DNA of 64,000 bases from Struthidea cinerea. Its lineage: Eukaryota > Chordata > Aves > Passeriformes > Corcoracidae. Positions within the stretch are counted from its first letter, which is position 1. The number at the start of each line of letters is the position of its first letter. This document shows, in pieces, positions 26,989 to 41,184 of the stretch. The notes below the pieces were generated by a model, which did no database searches, was not told where the DNA came from, and was given only the letters and a program-made list of their open reading frames with translations. The position numbers were made by a program, and so were the translations under genes. Location of the stretch: positions 428,821-492,820 of the forward strand of contig VZTI01004617.1 in NCBI GenBank assembly GCA_013397865.1, read 5' to 3'.

Positions 26989-28984
26989 GCTCAGGGCAGC
27001 CTCTCCAGCCCCTCTGAGGTGTGGGGCAGGTGTTTTGGGGTTTAGCGAAGGGCCAGCTCAAAGCTGGCACAATTCCAGCTAAATACTCCAAGGACACATC
27101 CCAAGGACTTCTGTGACTGTGATCTTGGAGGATTTGAGCATCCATCTCTTGGAAAACAGAGAAATGCCCCGGGGAAATCCCATTTTCAATACAACTTTTT
27201 TCCTTCTCCTTTCATCGATTTTTATTCTATTTAAAAGGTGTAAAGACTGGGGGTATTTTCTGCCAGATTATAGTGGACTTTATGAGAACATTCTGCCATC
27301 GCAGAGGTGTGCAGGGAAGAGGGACTGGATGTTCATCAGGATCAGACAGCAATGGAAAACTGTTTAATCCAGAAAGAAATGGAAAATGGAGACGATCCTT
27401 TGCTCTGAAGGATTTGAAGGATGATTTGTGAAAAAGTTCCTACTTAGAAGTGGCACAAAACCTGTTAGGGATAGGAACAGGAGCTGTAGGCAGCAGTTTA
27501 ACCAATGTTTAATAAATACACACCTAAACAACGGCTGGTGCTCAGAGACCATTTTTCAGATAGAGGATTTTAAAAAATAAATTTGTTTTTATTTTTCCTT
27601 TATGAATTTGCAATTAAAAAAACCCAGCCTGACACCTCTGGTGTAAAAACACTGCTCCTCTCTGCTCTAACAACAATCTCTTTGTACAAATGAGGGAAAA
27701 TCCATCAATTCTCTTGAAGTCTTCCTGAGGTTTTTTCTCATGGAGTGAGGAATCTCAGAGAGGAACGAGAGAAATCTTTGTCCTTCTGCAGGGCTCTTGT
27801 CTCAGTTTCTTCCCTTCAATTCTGCCACATCTTTGCCTTTTGGCATCTGCAGCCCCAGAGGTGCCAGCTCAGGGCTGTAGCACCACCAGATACAAAAATC
27901 TACATTTTTTTTTAGTCTCCACAGCCTAATTTCTCAATGCCAAACAAAATCCTCCACGGTTCAGAGACCACTTCTCCAAACACCACTTTCACTGCTCTTT
28001 CTTTCTCCTCCCCAGCCCGGGACAGCAATCTGGCTGCACTTAAAACACTTTGCTTCCCATCTTTTATCCCTTGGAAGGGACTCGAGAGGTTTATTACACT
28101 CTGATCTTATCACCAGCTCCTCCAGCACAGCCTTGGCAGGGCATGGGGTGTCCCAGGAGGCTGGGATTGCCCCGTGGCACCCGTGCCAGGGGTCCCTTCC
28201 ATCAGGAGCAGCTATACATACCTTTATTTTATACATTTTTAGGTAGATATATATTTATCCCACCCTCTTCAAGCCATGCTGGCAGTTTATTTCAGCACCA
28301 AACGGTCACTGGGAAATTTCCATGGGGCATTTATGAGGGTTTAAACCGATTTTGCCAAATTAAGGGTGGCGTTACACCACACACTGAAAGCTCTTCCAGC
28401 TAAAGGCTGTTGGGTGCTCGTAGTGCTCGTGGCAGCTACAGCAAAGAGAAAATAATCTCCTTTTTTAGCTCTCTCTGTCATTAATTGTCAGTGGGTTGGG
28501 CAGCCCTATGTATCAGCCACCCATGAAATAGGTTTAATGGCTGAGGAGCAATGCTGAGAAAGGAAATAAAGCAATTTGAAAATTATCTTCTCTCAATGTG
28601 TCCAGCACTCCCAGGATCTGTTTATATGGGGGAGGACATAATTTCATGTTTTGCAGAGCACAAATCCACCAAGATTAAACACCATGAGCTGAACCCTTGT
28701 CTGAGGGAGGCCAGCTCGATGTTGATTTACACCTGCCCAGGAGTTAATCCTCTGAATCCAGCCTTAAAGCTCTTTGAGAAAAATAAACCCAACAACAGAG
28801 ACTTGTTCTATTAAATAATAATAGCTAAAAAGAAAAAAAAAAAGGATGAATAAATTAACTGATCCATGGGGGGAGAAAATGCTCCAAAATCAAAGCTCAG
28901 GGCAATAGCCAAAAAGAACCGGTCTCATTTAGGGGCAGATGAAAGAACATGTAAGTTCAGCATGATGTCATGGCTGTTTATGCA

Positions 28985-29225
28985 CTTAAATGGCCCTTTA
29001 TCATCCACCAGACACAAAATGACTTGCTAAGGCTCCCACTGGACGGATGGTCCGTCTCTGGAATAAATGTTGACAAGTTTTATATCAAACCGTTGATCCT
29101 TTTCAATTCCCAGCGCGGCCATTTGAGCCCGTGATTAATAACCTCGCAAATCTTATCTGTTTGAAAATAAGAGGAGCTGGGTTTGTTTCCTTCAGATTAG
29201 GGTTCAGGGCTTAACAACAGGAAAA
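28985..29225. promoter_or_regulatory. Candidate conserved non-coding element
   Basis: Contains CGCGGCCATTTGAGCCCGTG, then ATTAATAACC and CTTATCTG (GATA-type site), in sequence free of recognised repeats. Suggestive only. Confidence 0.2.
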
Positions 29226-30949
29226 TTGCCTGCCGAGCTCACTGTGCTTTGCGTGGCACATGGAAGTCCCAAACCCAGAAAACAGAATCACAGAATGCGC
29301 TCAGCGCTCCTATCACAAAGCAAATAAGCTACTCCACGAGCAGTGATAACATTGATTCCTGGAGCCTGTGAGCAAGGAATTGTTTGATATCAGGCAGAGT
29401 AACTGTGAACAGAGAGATAGGCACTTGTACATTTAAATTAAAACACTAATTGGCCGATAAGATGTACCGCAAAAAATAATATCCAGCCTCAAAGTTCCTG
29501 GGGGTTTGGCAAACTGGGATGAGAAAGATTTAGGTAGCGAGAGAGAGCAAAATGGGAAAAGAATTCGGGGTTCTAGATCTGTGTTTGGCCTGGATACAGC
29601 TGATATCCAGAATAAAAGGGAGATACCCATTAATAAAAGGGAGAAAAAACAGAAAAAACCACCCCAGATTAAAATCCACTGCTGCCACTTTTGTCCAGGC
29701 TTTCCCTGATGTCTGAAAAATACTTTTACTGTGAGAAGATGCTGGTTTACAGACAGCACAAGGACAAGAATCAAATAAAAAGTGGTGTCGAGATTATGCA
29801 GGCATTTGAATTTAACAGAGCCACCAGCCGAAGACAAAAAATTCCTTTAAAATCCACGTTAAAATCCACTTAAAATCTGCACAGTACGTAAGGTTTTATA
29901 GAGGATATAAAGCATTCCTAGCACAGTTTGGGAAAAGAAGAGCTCGCCCTGAACCCAAACATCTTCATCCTTCTCTCTCCAGTTCCCCCACCACATCTCT
30001 GCACCTACAACCAAAGCTACAAAGAATAATTTAAAAATATTGCCAGACCTTTGCCCTGAAGAAAAAGGGCAGAAAAGTACTAAAAAGGAATTTTTCCCCC
30101 TGCAAAAATCAAAGAGAATTCAGCTGAAATACATTTGGTTTTCAGCGCTCCGGTATGTTGAAGCTTCCCTGTGAAATCAAGCGCTGCCTGCCAAGATTTT
30201 AATTCCTTTTTGAAATGTAGCTTTTTGTCCCAAATAGTCAGTGGGTTTTCTCTTAAAAGAGCTTAGAGTTATTGCAATATTAAAAAGAAAAATTGCCTTG
30301 CCTTCGCCTTGCACACAGTGGGCTGCTCACGGGGGCTGGAGATAAGCACTGAGAGCTTTAATTACATCCCTTTAATATAAAATTCTTTGTCTGCCTTTAA
30401 TTTTACGGCACTTTCATGCAAAGCCAGGGCGGGGAAGTAAACAGAAATTTCTCCTTGTGCTTTTTGTTAAGTGAGAACATCAAGGGCCACCAATAACTCA
30501 CCCGAGTGAGGAAAGGATGGAGCTGGAAAATGAGGCGGATCGTGGAAAAAATCGAATAATCTCTGTGGAAAAAGCAATTTATCCCTGCGCTGGCAGATGG
30601 CTACAGACAGGGGATTTTGGGATAAATCTCATCTCATAGGAGTCACCTCCCGGGGCCTGGGCCCAACCAGGTAACACATTTCTCAGGGAAAATATCTGGA
30701 GTTTTTTTATCACTAAATAAAAATTCACTGATTTATTTCCTGTTTAAGAGGGGTGGGTTTCAACCAATGAACTCTCCGTGCCAGCCCAGAAATTCTCAGC
30801 AAAGCCCAGATTTCTCTCTGGTTGATGAAAATTCTCTGCTTTGTGACAAAAAATGGTCAATACAAAAAGAGGGGGGAAAAGAGTCAATAAAATTGATGAA
30901 TTTTGATAAGTTTTTTGATTTTTCACTGCCAAACACCACTTTTGTGTTA

Positions 30950-31000
30950 ATTTCTTTTGTATTTTTATTTACAAAAATAGGATTTTTTTTGTAAATACAA
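30950..31000. repeat. AT-rich imperfect inverted repeat
   Basis: ATTTTTATTTACAAAAATAG faces a T-run and TTTGTAAATACAAAAATC. Low-complexity fold-back. Confidence 0.6.
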
Positions 31001-31125
31001 AAATCCTGACTAAATATTAATGGAGAACAAGGCAAAGGGGGAGAGGGGGTAAATATTTCAGATGTAATTTCCTGGATCAGCACCATAGGAGCAGAATCCA
31101 CCTTTGCGTCACCATGGAATATATT

Positions 31126-31190
31126 ACAATAATGAAATTAATAATAATAATAATAATGTTATTGTTGTTATTATTATTATTATTGTAATA
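31126..31190. repeat. (AAT)n/(TTA)n microsatellite hairpin
   Basis: A run of AAT triplets followed by GTTATTGTTG and a run of ATT triplets, so the two halves are partly complementary. Confidence 0.9.
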
Positions 31191-31875
31191 AATGATTGGA
31201 AAATAAATACACTTTAGAACAAATACGTCACATAAAGGAAGCAAATGTGTTTGTCCACGAGAGGTCTCTAGAGCCCTGGTAATCACAGGATATTTCCATG
31301 GATTCCGGTGCTCCTGCTTTGAAATGAGACAAATGTTTGGGATTTCGTGTCCCCTCACCAGCTCATTGGCTTGTCCCCTCTGGATGGGGCACATTTTGGG
31401 CTTCCTCAGCCAGAGGAGGAGGAGGATGGATGTGGGTAAATGTCTCCAGGACACAAAAAAATCTACATTAGCTCATGGTTACAAGAGCAAGTCAGGCAAA
31501 GAGAAGCCTTAACGATTCTGGGATTTTGGGATCCTAGTGCGTGTTTATCCCAGGGGGAGAAGGAATTCTTCCTGGTGAACACACCTCCCCCAGTGCCAAG
31601 CAGTCAGTGGTGGCACTGGCAGCCCTGCGAGCTGGGGGCAGGATGGGAGAAGTGCCAAGTCTTCATTTCACTTCAGTTTTGACTGAAGAGCTGGAACGTG
31701 TGGGGTGCGTTTGCCAAAACTTCCTCTCCCGGGAAGGAGAGGTTCCTTCAGCAATCCCTCTGCTGAAGCAGTGGGAATCCCCTACGAGCTGCTGGTCTTT
31801 CTAGACTGCCAACATTTGCAAGGGTTTGCACAACTTGGCCATTGAAACCTCAGTATTGATTTTGACCTCCTTACC

Positions 31876-32196
31876 AATCACAGAGTTATAATTTTTTTTT
31901 TTTTAAGGTTGGAAAAGCCCTTTAAAACCATCAAGTCCAATTGTTTCCCAGCACTGACAAGGTCACCGTTAAACTCTGTCCCCAAGTGTCACATCTACAT
32001 GGTTTTTAAATCCCTGCAGGGATGGGGGCTCCACCTGGGCAGCTGTGCCAGGGCTGGACAACCCTTTTGCTGAAGGAATTTTCCCACTATCCAACCCAAA
32101 CCTTCCCCTGGTGCAACTGGAGGCCATTTCCTCTCGTCCCATCACTTGTTACCTGGCAGAAGAGACCAACCCACACCTGGCTGCACCCTCCTGCAG
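31876..32196 (-). mobile_element. Diverged CR1 copy with internal T-run
   Basis: AATCACAGAGTTATAA, a T-run, then AAGGTTGGAAAAGCCCTTTA, TGCCAGGGCTGGACAACCCT and GGTGCAACTGGAGGCCATTT. This is the CR1 subfamily with the AAGGTTGGAAAAG start. Confidence 0.85.
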
Positions 32197-32679
32197 CAGA
32201 ATAGTTACAGACATTACATTTTTACTCAGAACATTCAGAAATCAAACGAAATGCCATTTTGGTTGTATAATTACCAATATTTCTGCTTTGGTCGGTTACT
32301 GACCAGGAAGCAGAAGAATTGCCAGATGTTTACAGCACAAACTTTTACAAGTAAATCCCATTTCAAGAAGTCTTTATAAAACAAAGATAGTCTGGAAGTA
32401 TTTATAGCTGATAATGGACACGTTTGGAGAAAGCTCCAGAGAATCCATTCTCACAATTTCACAAGTTTATGTTTCTTTCTGTTTGTCTAAACAATAAGCT
32501 GCAAATTGTCAGCCAGTCCCAATATTCTTGTGGGATATTGTTTATTCATCCTCAGTAACTGCACTTCTGAGTCCAGCTAAGGTTAAATCCGGTCTCTGTG
32601 CATCACTCCCTCAAAATACATCTCCTTGCTGAAGAGCTGGAGCCTTCTCAGCACCTGGGGACTCCCCTCACTGCCCTGG

Positions 32680-33043
32680 TGTAGGTGCTAAAAAGCTAGA
32701 AGCGGAGAAATTCTTCAGCCTTTTCTCAATATTCTGTGAGCAGACTGTCTTTCCTGTGTAAACTATTTTAAACAAGGTCACAGTTCCATAAACTTCTTGC
32801 ACCTGCAGGCTGTTTTGCAAGATTGTGGCTTTGACTTTGAAAATATTTTGGAATAGGTATCTTAGAACTTGGCCAATCCTCTCAAGGGGTGGATGGCCGA
32901 GGAACCAATTACCTATTGCCACTCAACACACTTTTGTGATCTATCCTATAAAAGTAGTTAGAAAACTATTAAAGTGCTTCCACTTGTTCATGAGCCTGGA
33001 CTCTGTGTCGTTTTCTTTACGCGTCTCGGACGTAACAGCGACA
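32680..33043 (+). mobile_element. ERV solo LTR related to the one at 42761
   Basis: Begins TGTAGGTGCTAAAAAG and ends GTAACAGCGACA. It has a TATA-like CCTATAAAAGTAG and an ATTAAAG poly(A)-type signal, then a U5-like GACTCTGTGTCGTTTTC. Shares diagnostic blocks with 42761-43076. No internal genes. Confidence 0.65.
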
Positions 33044-34697
33044 CCCCGGCACCAAACTCTAAAGCAGAATGCACATATAAAGCAGCTCACTTCAAGAAAA
33101 AAACAGAGCTTATTTTTGGAACGCTCCATTTCCCTGTGTTAGTGACTGGGAATTGCAGAGGGAACAAATGGAGAACCTGCAGGGAAGACAAAAGGTGGAA
33201 AGTGCTGGATTAGTGCTGGGTTTACCACTTTTGAAAAAGCCAGCCACCACTTTTGGCTTGGCCAGCCTCGCTGACTATCGAGTCTCATCAAAGGACGTCG
33301 CGAGGAGAGCAGAATTCTGCTTTCAAGGAGATTTAAAGAGGAATAAAATCAGTCTTTACCTCTTTTAACAGATATTTCACTCATCCCCTGTCACAAGCAG
33401 GGCATAAATCTCCCTACTCAATACCTTGGCATATTCTTCCTTGGAAATCTCCCTGCTTGCCTCCCATCCCAGAAATGGAAACATTTCCCTGAAAGACAAA
33501 CAGTGAGTGCCTGAGAGCAGCACCCCCACCCAGCCCTGGGTGAGTGGGCTCCCGGAGCCCATCCCAGCACAGAATTCCTCGGATCCAGGCCCTGAGGAGC
33601 CTCTGGCAGTCCCAGGAATCTGGGCATTGAACGATGAATGCCTTAAGTGTGGTTTTCCACTTTTTTTTCTTTTGGTTCTCTTTTCTGATTTGTGGGCCAT
33701 TAAAAACGTTCCAGCGGGGTTACAGGATACCCTTTAAAATACGGAGATTTCTGCGTAGCACATGTGAACCCTTCTTCCTTACTCCCCTTTCATGGAGCCC
33801 CAGGGAGCTGCTGGAAATGCCGGCCCTGGGAGATCAAACGAACTTGGGCTCTGTGAATCAGACAGGGGAAACAAATTCAAGAGACAAGGTCCTGGCGGAA
33901 ACACCCTCCGGAGTCATTGGAGAAGACAAATTGGAAGCGCTGGTCTCAGGAGGCTGAAAGGGGAGAGACAGCGAAACCATCCCGGGCTCCTGAGGAGGGA
34001 AAGCAGCATCCCGAAGGGAGCAAAGAGGCGGGTGGGGCAGTGCTCTCAGCACACGTGGGAGGTGCCAGACACATCTGGGGGGGCTTTTCTGCCCCGTTTG
34101 CCCATCAGCCTGCACAAAATCACCCAGGGCCCTCCCTCCTCAGCCAGTGGGAACTAATAAAGTGCCATAAATTTTAATTTCTCTAGGAAATATTGCTAAA
34201 TGATGTTAGCAAATAGCATTGAAGTCAGATGTGGGGCAAGTGAGGAAGGATTTAAATAAAATAAATGCAGAAAAGAATCTCCAGCAAATGATTTGATGTG
34301 TGTTCCTTGGGAGAACTGGCCAAGACCATGGAGACAGGGTGCAGTGCCACAGCTCACCAATGACACTGAGGGAGAAAGGGGTGGTTAGAAATGGGCTTTC
34401 ATTATCCAGTTTATATCAGTTGCAGAAGAGCCTCGAGTATCAGCAGAGCCTCAGATGTGCTCCAGAGTATCCCTAAAGTCACATGAGCCTTTGAGGGGCT
34501 GAAGTCAGGTTCCACCTGAAACCAAATGCCACAATCCCTTTCCAGAGCAGAAACATTTCGTGTTCTGGTTGTATCAGGAGTGGTTATCCGTGGGAAACCA
34601 TCCTGTTTTGGACACCATGTGTGAACACAGATTCTGAGTCTTTCTGTGAGCATCACTCTGTGTGTTTTTTTGGAGAGCTGGACTTCCAGTCAAAGGT

Positions 34698-34770
34698 GCC
34701 CTGCCCATGGCGGGGAGTTGGAATGAGATGTTCTTTAAGGTCCCTTCCAACCCAAACCATTCCATGATTC
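34698..34770 (+). mobile_element. CR1 LINE 3'-tail fragment
   Basis: GCCCTGCCCATGGCGGGG and AAGGTCCCTTCCAACCCAAA, then ATTCCATGATTC. Only the last 70 bp or so of the element is present. Confidence 0.9.
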
Positions 34771-37700
34771 CCTTGCATGCTTTGCCAAGATGTCCCTTTC
34801 TCTCTGAGACAAATAAAAAACATGGAAGTAACGTTCAAGGAACAATTTATCCACAGTTCATTCAGGTGAGGGATAACTGATTTAATCATCACTCATTTCA
34901 GTGCTTTTTCATCATCTCCAGAATACCAAATTATCCGGGAACAAGGTGCTCCACTAAATATCCATTCAAGGCTAACTGAGCTGATCCAGTTGTGACTATG
35001 AGCCCCAAAGTCCAGCAGGGATTTGCAGGGAAAACCTTGGGGTTATCACCGTGGCATATTCATAATGTGCATTAAAACTGAGCATTCTTCATAGTCCAAC
35101 ATGTCCAACATCATTTTTTGCAGTTTTAACCATTTTACTGGGGGTGATTGCCCAGCATTTACATGGAGTATCACACCCCAGGTATCTACAGCAGCTGCTG
35201 CCAGGTTTCATTTATAGGTTTGACCATGTTTGGGGTTTTTTGCAGACTTTCCCCCCTTTTTTCACCTTGCCTGCTCTGTGCCCCACCCCAAAAAGTGCAA
35301 AGGCTGCTGTAGGTCTGGGCAGAGCCCAGGAGAGGCTGCGAGGGTGTACGGAAGCTGCGAGGAACAGAAAGCAACCTCTCGGGTTAACAGCTGAAGAATG
35401 CTGCTATAGAATTGGCCAGACAGCCTCTTCCCCAGAGTTTTCCCGTGGGTAAAAGGCAGATCATAGCTCTTCCTTCCCATGAAAGGCACTTTGATCTCCC
35501 TTGATGAAATGCTTTATGTATTTTGGGAGTTGAGTGTAATTGGCTGGGATGGCTCAAGGCTCTTCCCCATCCCCAGAACTCCTCTGCGGCGGTGTTTGTT
35601 CTGAGAGCCTCGCACAGCACACGGCTCCTCCGAGTGCACCACAGATCAAGAGCAGCATATTTATGGCTTTGGGAAAATCTCACCAGAGATCAGTTAAAAT
35701 CCTCCTTTCTGCGTTACGAAAAGCATTTTGTGTGGCTGCTCTGCCCCGCTGGGAGCCAAACCCGTGTCGTCAGGAGCTGCCTGACATGTCCAGTTATGAA
35801 TTGCTCAGCAGTGGCTGCACAAGGGCTCAGCGATGCCTGCTGGGATTTACTCTCAGATATTTGGGCTGACCACAATGTCAGCCCTGCTGTCACCACCGAG
35901 GGTTGCCAGCCCAGCAAGGCAGTGGTGTGGCACCAGCGTGACAGCAGAGCAGAATATTCCTCATGTCCACAGAGATGCACAGCTCTTACATCAGCATTTA
36001 GGCTGAGAAAGTCTCATTTTCTCACCTCTCCATGAATGATGACATTTATTCCCAACTATTGTTTTGGTGTAGAAAGTAGGGTAAAGAAGGCTGTATCTGC
36101 AAAATCACTTATTTTGTTAAAGTAATAGGGGAAGGAAAACATTCCTGGCATTATGGCTTTATCAGCTTATAAACATGTGGTAGAAGCCTACATGCCTTAG
36201 AATAACAGCAGGAACAAGAGTGGGAAAGGAAACACTGGGATCTGGATGCTTTAGTAAAGACAACCAGCAGCACAGCCCATTGTGCAACCTCACAGCTTTT
36301 CCCACTCCTCACCTCTGCAAAACACTATCAAATATTCTTAAACTTGATTTTATAATTAATTTTTTCATTCTTTTTCAACCGATTACCCAGCCCTCTCCCA
36401 AAGAACAGCAAGAGCAACAAAGAGTGGAATTTCCCATGCTTCATCCAAAAGGGAGGTTTGAAGGTTAAAAGAGGTTATTCAAAAGGTAACAAGTGGGCAT
36501 CATTTGGGGCGTTTTGCAGAAGGAAAAAATTGTGATCCATCATCCCGATCTCCTTCTGCAGATCCATTTCCAACACCTACAACAGCCAGAAGTCCCTGAC
36601 GTCCTGGGGCTGGGACAAGGACTTCAGCCATGAACCCTCCCAAGGTTTATTTTGCCCAGGGCCATTTTTGGGCTACTTTGACCAAACAATTCGGGGTCAG
36701 CACTTCAGACACACTGTCCCCTTCCCAGCTACCAGGAAATGCAAGAGGACACTCTGGCTGAGAATGTCACTCCTACTTTCCCTTCCTTATCTTTCCTGGA
36801 AAATGAGATAAAAACGTGACACGCTGGGACATGTCAGATCTGCATCTCCACCCCCATTCTGTGGATGAGGAATAAAAAGGTCATTCACCACTCAGCATAT
36901 TTGGAAAGTCTCTCGTGCACAGAGCAGACACCTCCAGATGTCTCCATCAGTGACGTTATATTTATTAGTGGACCAGGCAGCTTGTTAGGCTAATTGCTCC
37001 TGGAGGGATTTAACTCCACTGAGGGAGCCTGAACAGGGCTCAACTGTTCCAGAGCATTTGCTGCCACTCCTCCCTTTGATTTACACTCCTCGTAAAATTT
37101 TATGGCCAGATTAGAATGAACTTCACTTGCACTACGGTTCAATAAAATTTTTTATGCTGAATAAAAGCAAAAATCAATGCGGTAGCTAATTACAACTTTA
37201 ATGAGGAGAGGAAAATACCTCAAAAGGGGTGACCCAAAAATCCCCCCAGGACAGATCCCTTTGGAGACTTTGCTTCAGACGCCTGAGCTCGGAGGCTGTT
37301 GGGAGAGCAACAATAAAGGAGTCACAATTTAGGGAAGAGCAATTTTGGGTGGAGGAAGAGCGATGTGACTTTTTATGGCAGATGTGAGGGAGTCGGGGTT
37401 CCTGTAAATGGGAGAAGGGAGTGAGTGGTTATCAGTCACTTTGGCTGGAATGTCTTTGAGTCATTTGGCTGCTGAGCACATTCTTGTGGAGGGAAAAGTC
37501 CACTTTTGAAATAATTAGTTGCTTTGCAGAGATAATTTGGCCATACAGTGCATTTCTGCTGATAAATTACAGAGCTCCCTGGGCTACACTTTGCTTCACC
37601 AACTGTAAAGCTACAACATAAATCCAAACAGAAAAAAAAGACTTTTTTCATCCTTTCTTTCTGCCAGTGAAATACAATGTCACTGAAAATGGCCTTTCTA

Positions 37701-40700
37701 GCTCTACTGTGAACACATGAAAAATGGCAAGAAGGAAGGAGAATAAATAAGCGTAGTAAAATATTTACCATTCTAGACATCAGTAGCCAAGGGCAGATTG
37801 ATGGGAAATGCTCAGTTTGGGGCTGACAGCCTTTAAATGACCTCTTTACAAGGCCTGAATCCTGAAATTCAACATGCAGGGGAGCTCCAGGGGGACGTCC
37901 AAGGATTTGGTGGGAGCACTTTGCCGTGTCAGGCGCTGGCCCACTGACAGCAGCCGGAATTACAGGTGTTCCCTCCTCCCAGATGCTGGGAAAGCAGCTC
38001 ATCCCAACGAGGCTCCAGCTGCCCCCCTTCATGCAGATCATATGCTACATTTCACTTCTGGCCAGGGCTCACCTCCATTTATTGCTTTTTTGGCTCAAAA
38101 TTAATGCTTTTGGGCTGCAGAAGCACTTCCCAAGATGGATTTTTCCACCGAGGAAGGAGCCGCAAGTGAAGGACCACTTCATACAGTCAAAGCGTGGGGC
38201 TTGGGAGATTTATTTTAAATTAAATAAGTTATTCCATGTGTCCTGGACACAAGCTTGCTATAAAGTAATTTGAAATCCAGGGAGAAAACCCCCCGACAGT
38301 CAATTTTTTCAGTCCTTGGAGCTGAAATACCCTACCAGTAGTTCATCACCTGGCAAATAAACCTGCCAGCTCCAAACTTTATTAATCATTTGCTGTACCC
38401 TGCTTGAACTTTTCCCAACTGAACTCAGGAGTGCTCTAATTCTCCACCCACTGGTACCAAAAGAAACAAGTAAAGAGGACAAAAGGAGAGCGATGAAGGC
38501 TTCATCTCTGCCTCCTCCACTGCAGGAACGCGAACTTCCAATAATTTGGGGACACACCTGCCTTTTCCCCACAGCGTCCCTACTTCTAGCCCAGTTTCTG
38601 GAACTAGGAAACAGCCAGACCAATCCCTTCCTTGATGGAATGGTTTTTTAATTTTTGGCCTGGACAGGGAATTTTTTTTTTACAGTGATTTCTCATTCCA
38701 GAGTCATAATTAACAATTTTTCTCATCATCTGCATGCTCTGACACCTCCAAAACCTTGCTTTATGATGTGCCTGTCTTCCACCTTCTAAATGTTACTGTT
38801 TTAGCCTTCAAGAAATAAGTGAAAGGGAAAGAGATGACAAGAACTCCACAGAAAAAAGGAACAGATGTTCCTGAGATCATAGCAAAACAAGCCACACACT
38901 TAATAGGAACAAACTGTGATATATAACATCGTTATTTCTCTAACCTTTCTAAAATTACCTATTTGACTGATTTCTTAGGTGTAAAAAGAGGCACAAGGCC
39001 TTCCCGCCTGTCAAAGTACCATTGTCTGGAGTAATTTAGAGGCACCCTGTTTCAGCACCTCGAGACCATGAGAGCACAGACAGATTTAAGGCATCTTTGG
39101 GTTTGTGCAAGGCTCACAAGAATGTGGCTCTTAATACCACTGTAACTGGAGAAGTGTTTCTAGAGGTCCAGCTGAAACCCAAAGCTCTGAATCAACGCAC
39201 TCAGAAGTCAGATTGGCACATCCAGAGGTGGTTTGGGGTGGAAGCGGGGGCGCAGCACCTGCACCTGGTGGGGTGCAGCTCAAGGGCACAAGCGCAGAAC
39301 AGGGATGAGGTTAGAAATTTGGGAATGGGAATCTCTCGCAGCTGCAGGAGATAAGATCAGCCTGCTACAGCACATCAGGCTGCTGCTTGCAGCACCCCAG
39401 CCCTGTTCAGCGACGCGTCCCAAACAGGGACATGCATATCACATATACAGGTGGAACCATTTTATATTCATGCATCCATTCCGCATGTACAGCTGTTGTA
39501 GCAATAAGTGTAAGAACTGCCTCAGAAAGGAAGAAAAACTATCCTTTAAATTCTGTTAAAGTCTCCTCCAGTGTCAGTCTAAGCAGGGATTACGAAAACA
39601 CAAAGGTGTGCACCCAGATTTCCTTATTTTCTGAAATGGAATGGTGGTAATATTTTAATTATAAGGCATCTTTCCTTAATTTCTCCTCTCCAGACCTTCC
39701 ACTTTGCTATATTTAATATATATTTTAAGTGTGTTCAATTTTCAGTATTTAATAGCAAGATGCATTAGGTAGGGAATACACTGTGGGCTGCCTTGGGCCA
39801 GTGACTGTCGTGGATGCTGTGGTTAATAAGGCACCTACGAGGGAATGATGAGGAATTCAGATCCCTTTCTAAACTGGATTACCAGACCCTGGCTGTCCTT
39901 CAGACAAGGGAAAATCGTGTTTGTACCACTTATTTCCCTGGCCATTAGTGCTGTTCCTAGAGGACACCTCAGCTAGATGTGATTTCTCCTGCCCCTTCCA
40001 CTTCATGTTTTACACAGTCATAGACAAAACTATCAAATCCGTGTAGTTTCCTGTAACAGGTTTTTCCCACGTTTTAATGACTAAAACAACCAGAGGGTTC
40101 AGAAATACACAGTTTTTATTTCAAAAACAAATCTGAGAGAACAGAGGAGCTGCTAAATTGGGTCAGAGATCCACAGAGCCTGAGGTCCTGGTCGTCACGG
40201 TGGGGAGCAGCTGGCAATTTAGGAAAAACACCAAAGCACAGAGCATGGAGTGATCCCTCCCAGTGCACTCCTCCTGCAATCAGACTTCCTTCAAATTGCC
40301 TCCAGACCACCCTGGTTAGCAACCACTGAAAGCTGCACTAGCAAAAATATATCTCATTTCTCTCCAAATCCTTTAATACCCTCAACCTCCCCAGCATCCT
40401 GTGACGAGTTCCACACTCAGACCAGTGTGTTTTTCTGCAGGGAATTATATTTTTTGGGAAAGCTGCTGCTTGCTAACATTTCTGGGACGAGCTTGTAAGT
40501 GATCATGGGGGAGAGCCATCGGTGGCAGGGTCAGGTCCTTCTGGTTTGGAACCAAGCTGCAGATTTGGAACCGGCTGGGCGGCCTCGTCCCTGTGGGAAG
40601 AACGGCGATGCTGAGTTGGCGTCTCGTGGCAAGGAGGAAGAACAACACCCCCAGCCTTTCATTTCTACCACGGGGATGATTTGGAAGCAGATATGAGATA

Positions 40701-41184
40701 GAGCCAACAGGAATTGTGCCAGCACTGCCAAATGAAGCCTCCCTGGGGCAGCTCCAGAACTGGCCAGGACTGTCTGGACTTGCAGAGCATGTCCTGTTTG
40801 GGTTTTATCTGAGGCTTTCCCTGCTGGATCATTTCCTCCACCAGGCAGGTTCGGACAGCCAGAGAGGGGAGGGAGCAGCTACCTGGCAGCAGCAGCAGGT
40901 TCATGTTCACCCAGCAGGTATTTTGCACTTTTGGCCTGCTTTATGTTCTTTAAATATGTCTGGTTTTCAGAAGGAGCTGAGCTCTGCATCTCCTGAAAGT
41001 CATTTATGGCATTTCCCCTGACAGCCAAGGATTAGTGTTTATTTTAAAAAGCAAACTAAATGTAAGCAACAAAATTTGCCTTTTGCTTTCATGAAAGCAA
41101 AGACTCCATATGGAAAAGGCTCCAGTGGAAGAGTGTGACAATCATGTGGCAGGAGGAACAGCACTTCACTGAGAAGGGAAGCAC
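34771..41184. other. Intergenic, nothing recognised
   Basis: The longest repeat-poor stretch of the left half. Open frames up to 201 codons (37436-38041, minus) show no protein-like features. Confidence 0.6.

Larger units (their letters stand above)
26989..31875. other. Intergenic, candidate regulatory stretch only
   Basis: AT-rich in parts (30000-31200). No gene, CR1 or LTR was recognised between the inverted-duplication copy and the CR1 at 31876. Confidence 0.6.

Noticed and set aside
37436..38041. 201-codon open frame, minus strand
   Set aside because: Composition is like translated intergenic DNA; no domain, splice site or recognisable motif.
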